Assembly: GCA_041389525.1 (NCBI GenBank)
Contig: JAWKRR010000054.1
Location: 1 to 49,120, forward strand
Reading direction: 5' to 3'
DNA length: 49,120 bases
Source of the DNA: JACKFB01 sp041389525
GTDB taxonomy: Bacteria > Myxococcota_A > UBA9042 > PHBI01 > JACKFB01
The notes beneath the pieces are model-generated. The model did no database searches. It worked only from the letters and a program-made list of their open reading frames with translations, and was not told the origin of the DNA. The position numbers and the translations under genes were made by a program. Shown piece after piece: positions 45,060 through 49,120 of the stretch; the stretch's first letter is position 1; the number at the start of each line of letters is the position of its first letter.

Positions 45060-46979
45060 TCAGCTTCTGAGGCTCGGGCTCTCGTGCGCGACTGCGGCTG
45101 TCGTGCCCGGCCAGGCGGCCAGCAGCGTCAGCGCGGCCAGGGCGCGCCAGATGGCTTGAATCGGGCTTATTCCGGCCTTTAGCGCGGTCTCGGCGATGGC
45201 CTTCAGCCATCTCTTGATGTTGCAGGCGGTCAGTTTGCAGCTCACGGCGAGGCGGACGCGCGGCATTCTGCGGACGCGCAGTTCGCCGAGGCCGTGGGCG
45301 CGTTTGAGCTCCGAGTTCGTCCCTTCGATTCCAGAGCGGATGCGGTAATCCGTGCGCCACTGCTTGGTCTGCTGGCGCCCATGCGCTTGGTCTCTGGCGA
45401 TGAGGCGGTCCAGCATCTCCAAGTGGTAGCTGCCCTTCTTATTATTGTTCGGCGGCCGGGCGGCGCAGCGGTCGAGCAGCGGGCATGCGCGGCAGGTGTC
45501 GCCGTCGAAGTAGGCGTAGAGCGTGGGCGCCGTCTCGATGCGTGAACTGCGTGCGTCGTGGCGGGTCGGCGCGTGGCCGGCCGGGCAGGCGATGACCGTC
45601 CCGTCGGGCCTGAGTTGGAACGCCTCGCGGCCCAGGGTATCGGCCGCCATGCGTGGGCGGGTCATCGGCGCCAACAGCTCGACCGCAAGCGACTGAGCGT
45701 GCAGCAACGCCTCGCCCGAAGCGTAGCCCCCGTCGGCGAACAGCCGGTTGGGCGCGCGCCCCCGCTCCTGCAGTCGCTCAAGCACGCCGGCGAGCTGCTT
45801 CAGGTCGCTCACGTGCGCTGCCGCGACGTCGAAGTCGGTGATGATATTGGCCGGCACCGCGCCGTCGGCGGTGACTGAGTTACAGGTCTCGGTGATCTGG
45901 ACGTGATAGCCGGAGCCCTTGTGCCCATAGCCGGCGTCCGGGTCGTGGGGCGATTGCAGCGAGGCGCCCAGGACGGCTGGGCGTTTGAGGACTTTGACGG
46001 GCGGCGGCGTGGTCTCGGGGGCGGCCTCGGCGGGGCCGTCCGAATCAGCGGCGCTGGCCGAGTCAGTTGTGCCGTCCGAATCAGCGGCGCTGGCCGAGTC
46101 AGTTGTGCCGTCCGAATCAGCGGCGCTGGCCGAGTCAGTTGTGCCGTCCGAATCAGCGGCGCCGCCCGAGTCGCCATCCCCAGGACGCGCCGGCCTCACC
46201 CGCTCGCAGTGCTCGTCGAGCAGCCGCACCAGCAGCAAGTACGGCTCCTCCTCACGCACCTGCTCATCCCCAGCGAACTGCGCCTCGACCTCGACCAGCC
46301 ACCCGGCCAGCTCCTGGAGCTTCCGCTGCCGCTCCTCCTTCGTCCCCGCGCCAAACCAACCGTTGCGCTCCGCCCCCAACCACGCCCGCAGCGGCTCGCT
46401 CAACGCCGCGAATTTCTCCGGCCACGCCTGCCCCAACCACCGCCCGAACGCCTCCAGCGTCGCCCGAAACAGCGTCACCCGCCCGCCGCAGCGAATGTTC
46501 GACGTGATGCGCGTCGAGTCGAGCCGCTGGTCCGAAATCGACAGCCCCAGCTCCGCAAGCGCCGCCTCGCCCACCCGGTCAAACACCATGCGAATCCGCG
46601 CCATCTCCGGGTCACGCCGCACCAGCCGCCCCCGGAATTCCACCAGCGAGCGCCGCGACAGATACGCGTCGTCGAGCCCCAACTCCAGCGCGTGCTGCCA
46701 ACGCAGGTCAAACGTCAGCGAGTCCAGCGCCGCCTGGTCATCCAGGTCGAGCATCTCCGCCAACAGCAGCACCCCCAGCATCCGAGCCACGCTCCAGTTC
46801 GGCCGACCCACCTCGTCGGAGTACAGGTCGGCAAACTCCTCCTCGACCGCCAGCAGCACCGGCAACACCCGCTGCTGAAAACCGTAGCACCAGCTCCTCT
46901 CAAGCCGCCGACGCCCACGAGCGTCCATCACCTGCGACCCCGAGAACAGCGAACCCTGACGATCAGTTGGCTTGAACAT
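45060..46979 (-). CDS. IS1182-family DDE transposase
   Basis: 639 residues from the ATG at 46979 (MFKPTDRQGSLF, the usual family opening); a GTG at 46994 is also possible. The N-terminal DUF772-like domain runs from LLLAEMLDLDDQAALDSLTF to LSRRSLVEFRGRL. The DDE triad is visible: Asp in RLDSTRITSNIRC, Asp in RLFADGGYASGEALLHA and Glu in RIRSGIEGTNSELKRAHGLG. A small Cys pair, CRACPLLDRC, lies between the second D and the E, as in this family. Between the first and second D is a low-complexity acidic insert coded by a 36-bp tandem repeat. All key residues are intact, so the element may be active. It interrupts no gene visibly. Confidence 0.92.
   Translation of the reverse strand: MFKPTDRQGSLFSGSQVMDARGRRRLERSWCYGFQQRVLPVLLAVEEEFADLYSDEVGRPNWSVARMLGVLLLAEMLDLDDQAALDSLTFDLRWQHALELGLDDAYLSRRSLVEFRGRLVRRDPEMARIRMVFDRVGEAALAELGLSISDQRLDSTRITSNIRCGGRVTLFRATLEAFGRWLGQAWPEKFAALSEPLRAWLGAERNGWFGAGTKEERQRKLQELAGWLVEVEAQFAGDEQVREEEPYLLLVRLLDEHCERVRPARPGDGDSGGAADSDGTTDSASAADSDGTTDSASAADSDGTTDSASAADSDGPAEAAPETTPPPVKVLKRPAVLGASLQSPHDPDAGYGHKGSGYHVQITETCNSVTADGAVPANIITDFDVAAAHVSDLKQLAGVLERLQERGRAPNRLFADGGYASGEALLHAQSLAVELLAPMTRPRMAADTLGREAFQLRPDGTVIACPAGHAPTRHDARSSRIETAPTLYAYFDGDTCRACPLLDRCAARPPNNNKKGSYHLEMLDRLIARDQAHGRQQTKQWRTDYRIRSGIEGTNSELKRAHGLGELRVRRMPRVRLAVSCKLTACNIKRWLKAIAETALKAGISPIQAIWRALAALTLLAAWPGTTAAVAHESPSLRS
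46035..46162. repeat. 36-bp minisatellite inside the transposase gene
   Basis: Three perfect tandem copies (46035-46070, 46071-46106, 46107-46142) of a unit that starts GCCGTCCGAATCAGCGGCGC, plus 20 bases of a fourth. On the coding strand it gives a 12-residue unit, DSDGTTDSASAA. The copies are identical, so the expansion is recent. Confidence 0.95.
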
Positions 46980-47058
46980 GGCCAATGATCGCACACGGCC
47001 TGGGGTCTGGCGATCCCCGATCGACCTACTTTCTTCTCAGGAATCTTAAGTCCGGACC

Positions 47059-47092
47059 CGACCCCTGCGTCGTATCGACCCCTGCGTCGTAT
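47059..47092. repeat. 17-bp tandem duplication next to the IS end
   Basis: CGACCCCTGCGTCGTAT occurs twice head to tail (47059-47075 and 47076-47092), 13 bases outside the candidate right end of the insertion sequence. It is non-coding. It may be a remnant of insertion or repair. Confidence 0.9.
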
Positions 47093-47185
47093 TGCGCCGG
47101 TCGAGCGGGCGGTGGTATCCGAAGGCCCTCACCGGGGGCCCCGAACTGGCAGCAGGCGGCGGCCTCCCGCTGGTCCGGAGGCTCC

Positions 47186-48664
47186 ATGCCTGCGCTACGA
47201 TTTAGGGATCTCGGGCTGGCGATTCTCGCGGTCGCGGCGCTCGTGTTCGCGGGTTGCGCGGAGCAGGCGGCCGACGCGGGGATCGTCTTTCCGCCTGATG
47301 ACAGCGGTGGAATCGGGGATTTGGGGCGGGGCGGCGACGCGGTGGCTGACGGCGTGAGCGGGGCCGAGGTCGACGCAGACGCGGCGGTGGTCGGCGGCGA
47401 CGCGGAGGTCGGCGCGGGCGATGGCGACGCGGGCGTGGCCGACGGCGATGGCGGGGGCGGGGCGGACCTGGAAGCCGACGCGGGCGACGCGGTGCCGGAC
47501 GGCGCGGACGACGTGGTGCCGGACGGTGCGGACGGGAAGTGCGAGCCGGGGCAGACGCGCTGTAACGGCTCCGACGTGGAGGTGTGCGCGCCGGGCGGGC
47601 TGAGCTGGACCTTCATCGTGAGCTGCGGCGGTGCCCAGGCGTGCGCGGGCGGGACCTGCTGCGCGACGACCTGCGGCGACCGCGAGTGCGGCGACGACGG
47701 GTGCGGCGGGACCTGCGGGAGCTGCGGGTTGGGCTACACCTGCGTGGACGGGATGTGCGACTGCGTGGGGTCGTGCGCTGGCAAGGAGTGCGGCGACGAC
47801 GGCTGCGGGACCTCGTGCGGGCAGTGCGAGGGCGGGGCGAGCTGTGAGGACGGCGCGTGCGTGTGCCAGCCGGACTGCGCGGGGGCGGAGTGCGGGCCGG
47901 ACGGGTGCGGCGGGTCGTGCGGGGAGTGCCCGGGCGGCGAGCCGTGCAATGGCGGCGTGTGTGGCTGCGTCGCGAGCTGTGCCGGGAAGGTGTGCGGCGG
48001 CGACGGGTGCGGCGGGTCGTGCGGGACCTGCGTGGCGGGCCAAGTCTGCACGGGCGCGGGCGTGTGCGTGACGGCGCCGGTCTGCGGCAACGGGTCGTGC
48101 CAGCCCGGGGAGACCGAGCAGAGCTGCCCGGCCGACTGCGTGCCGCCGCGGTGCGCGCTGAACCAGTGCGGCGGTAAGGGCACCGACGGGTGCTACTGCG
48201 ACGAGGCCTGCGCGTCCAAGGGCAACTGCTGCGCCAACGTGTGCGAGATGTGCCCCGCGCTCAAGACCTGCAAGGCGAGCTGCCAGCCCAAGTGCGCCGG
48301 CAAGACCTGCGGGCCCGACGGCTGCGGTGGCACCTGCGGGACCTGCGCCGCGGACCAACCCTGCAACGGCAACGGCACCTGCGGCGCGTGCACGCCCGAC
48401 TGCTCCGACGCCATCTGCGGCAACGACGGCTGCGGTGGCTCGTGCGGGAAATGCGCGAACCAGAACGTCTGCGCGACCGGCGCCTGCTACGCGAAGGTCG
48501 ACTGCAACGACTTGTGCACCGCGAAGTGCACCGACGCGGTCACCTGCGCCCTGAACTGCATCTTCGCCGGCCCCAACGGGACCGGCCTGACGCAGAAGCA
48601 GCTGGACTGCCTCGAGTTCACGAACCCCTGCAATTTCACCGTGTGTGTCACGATCTTCCCGTAG
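47186..48664 (+). CDS. Cys-rich repeat lipoprotein with somatomedin-B-like motif
   Basis: 492 residues from the ATG at 47186 with GGAGG 5 bases upstream. The lipoprotein signal is LAILAVAALVFAGC (Cys24). A long acidic Gly/Asp/Ala linker (for example DAAVVGGDAEVGAGDGDAG) runs to about residue 112. Then come six or so units of 25-30 residues on the plan C-A-G-K-x-CG-x-DGCGGSCG-x-C-x-x-G-x-x-C. At about 322-355 is a nine-cysteine block (CALNQCGGKGTDGCYCDEAC followed by NCCANVCEMC) with the CxC, CC and spacing of somatomedin-B domains. The last 45 residues are a helical Cys-rich tail. Its repeats differ from those of the 9830 gene. Surface location inferred, function unknown. Confidence 0.86.
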   Translation: MPALRFRDLGLAILAVAALVFAGCAEQAADAGIVFPPDDSGGIGDLGRGGDAVADGVSGAEVDADAAVVGGDAEVGAGDGDAGVADGDGGGGADLEADAGDAVPDGADDVVPDGADGKCEPGQTRCNGSDVEVCAPGGLSWTFIVSCGGAQACAGGTCCATTCGDRECGDDGCGGTCGSCGLGYTCVDGMCDCVGSCAGKECGDDGCGTSCGQCEGGASCEDGACVCQPDCAGAECGPDGCGGSCGECPGGEPCNGGVCGCVASCAGKVCGGDGCGGSCGTCVAGQVCTGAGVCVTAPVCGNGSCQPGETEQSCPADCVPPRCALNQCGGKGTDGCYCDEACASKGNCCANVCEMCPALKTCKASCQPKCAGKTCGPDGCGGTCGTCAADQPCNGNGTCGACTPDCSDAICGNDGCGGSCGKCANQNVCATGACYAKVDCNDLCTAKCTDAVTCALNCIFAGPNGTGLTQKQLDCLEFTNPCNFTVCVTIFP

Positions 48665-49120
48665 CGGACGCCGCCCGTGCCGGCGGCAGGCCCGTGTCGT
48701 CGCTCGTCGCCAAGGGCCGCGCTGAGGCGCCGACGTCTCGGAGCTTGAAGAGGTTGAACGCGGACAGCACCACGATGGCTGACGCGATGAACACGAGCGG
48801 GATCTTCGGGGTGAGCCTCAGGAAGAACTCCGCCAGCAGGGCCCCGCTCATCACGCCGATCCCGAGCAGGTTGGCGAGCTTCACGAAGGTCAGCGCGTTT
48901 TCGCCGCCGAGGTGTTTGTCGCGCACGACCAGATACAGGCTGGCGAAGTAGCCGACCACGACCGCCGAGATGACGACGCCGGTGAAGACGCGAAAGAAGG
49001 TGGGGTCGATGCCGAGCGGCTGCGCCATCTCCACGAACGCCGCGACCGAGATCGGCCACGCGAAGAGCTTGGAGAGCGCGAAGCGGATGAGGATGGCGCC
49101 GCTGAAGAGGTGAGTGAAAA
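48648..49120 (-). CDS. Multi-pass membrane protein, 5' end beyond the window
   Basis: The minus-strand frame is open from its stop at 48648 to the window end and stays protein-like: RFALSKLFAWPISVAAFVEM precedes a GTG at 49034 that could be mistaken for the start. Three membrane helices are seen (FFRVFTGVVISAVVVGYFAS, LANLLGIGVMSGALLAEFFL, IPLVFIASAIVVLSAFNLF), followed by a polar tail with Asp/Thr and Ala. No family is recognised. The 3' end overlaps the convergent Cys-rich lipoprotein gene by 17 bases. Confidence 0.6.
   Translation of the reverse strand, partial: FTHLFSGAILIRFALSKLFAWPISVAAFVEMAQPLGIDPTFFRVFTGVVISAVVVGYFASLYLVVRDKHLGGENALTFVKLANLLGIGVMSGALLAEFFLRLTPKIPLVFIASAIVVLSAFNLFKLRDVGASARPLATSDDTGLPPARAASATGRS

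Larger units (their letters stand above)
44988..47045 (-). mobile_element. IS1182-like insertion sequence
   Basis: Candidate terminal inverted repeats of 12 bases are GATTCGTGAGAA at 44988-44999 and, as reverse complement, GATTCCTGAGAA at 47034-47045 (11 of 12 identical). They lie 72 bases outside the transposase stop codon and 66 bases outside its start. The true ends may be a few bases further out. I saw no clear target-site duplication. One long transposase gene fills the element. Confidence 0.6.

Overview
The window is a high-GC bacterial chromosome segment. It carries at least eight predicted lipoproteins, several with Asp/Gly/Ala-rich linkers after the lipobox and cysteine-rich repeats of the type CDDGNPCTTDAC. 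Together with a PEGA-domain protein, FG-GAP and kelch propellers and a split B12-dependent mutase, this suggests a predatory or environmental member of the former Deltaproteobacteria (Myxococcota or Bradymonadales-like). That placement is inferred from protein style only; there is no rRNA or tRNA here to test it.

Layout. 0.2-3.5 kb: a protein-methyltransferase-like gene and an FG-GAP/ASPIC lipoprotein. 3.7-15.1 kb: three same-strand genes form the most distinctive locus. They are a Cys-rich lipoprotein with an inserted lamin-tail domain, a collagen-like protein with 50 uninterrupted Gly-X-Y triplets and a self-cleaving S74 chaperone domain lying in another frame, and a 1760-residue lipoprotein made almost entirely of about 62 four-cysteine repeats. 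15.2-20.9 kb: a YpfJ-type zinc peptidase, then (minus strand) a transglutaminase-like lipoprotein, SufE and a large propeller/toroid lipoprotein. 21.1-23.1 kb: a lipoprotein with three DsbA-like domains. 23.06-24.11 kb: a large inverted repeat that begins at the stop codons of two convergent genes and encloses a strong terminator. 24.1-27.9 kb (minus): PEGA protein, kelch lipoprotein and small lipoprotein. 28.0-31.4 kb: an RNase Z-like hydrolase, then a minus-strand run of LMW phosphatase, fructosamine-kinase-like protein, lipo-glutaredoxin and PilZ-like protein. 31.5-37.3 kb (plus): degenerate sulfatase-fold protein, MeaB GTPase and a frameshifted GT-C membrane glycosyltransferase. 37.6-44.7 kb: a small Cys-rich lipoprotein and a seven-gene minus-strand operon for acyl-CoA metabolism (thiolase, 3-hydroxyacyl-CoA dehydrogenase, crotonase, two acyl-CoA dehydrogenases, stand-alone B12-binding mutase subunit, NrsF-like membrane protein). 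45.0-47.05 kb: an IS1182-like insertion sequence whose transposase carries a 36-bp minisatellite. 47.2-49.1 kb: another Cys-rich lipoprotein with a somatomedin-B-like motif, and a membrane protein cut by the window end.

How it fits together (inference). The window is dominated by exported, disulfide-rich lipoproteins. The triple-DsbA lipoprotein and the lipo-glutaredoxin are plausible folding partners for them. The collagen-like protein with its autoproteolytic chaperone, placed between two Cys-rich lipoproteins, looks like a surface fibre module. MeaB and the B12-binding subunit point to propionyl/methylmalonyl-CoA handling coupled to beta-oxidation, with the mutase large subunit encoded elsewhere. 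The phosphatase/fructosamine-kinase pair points to protein deglycation.

Two genes (collagen-like and GT-C) each carry a frame change equivalent to loss of one base, in G/C-rich sequence. These could be assembly errors or real lesions, and reads are needed to decide.
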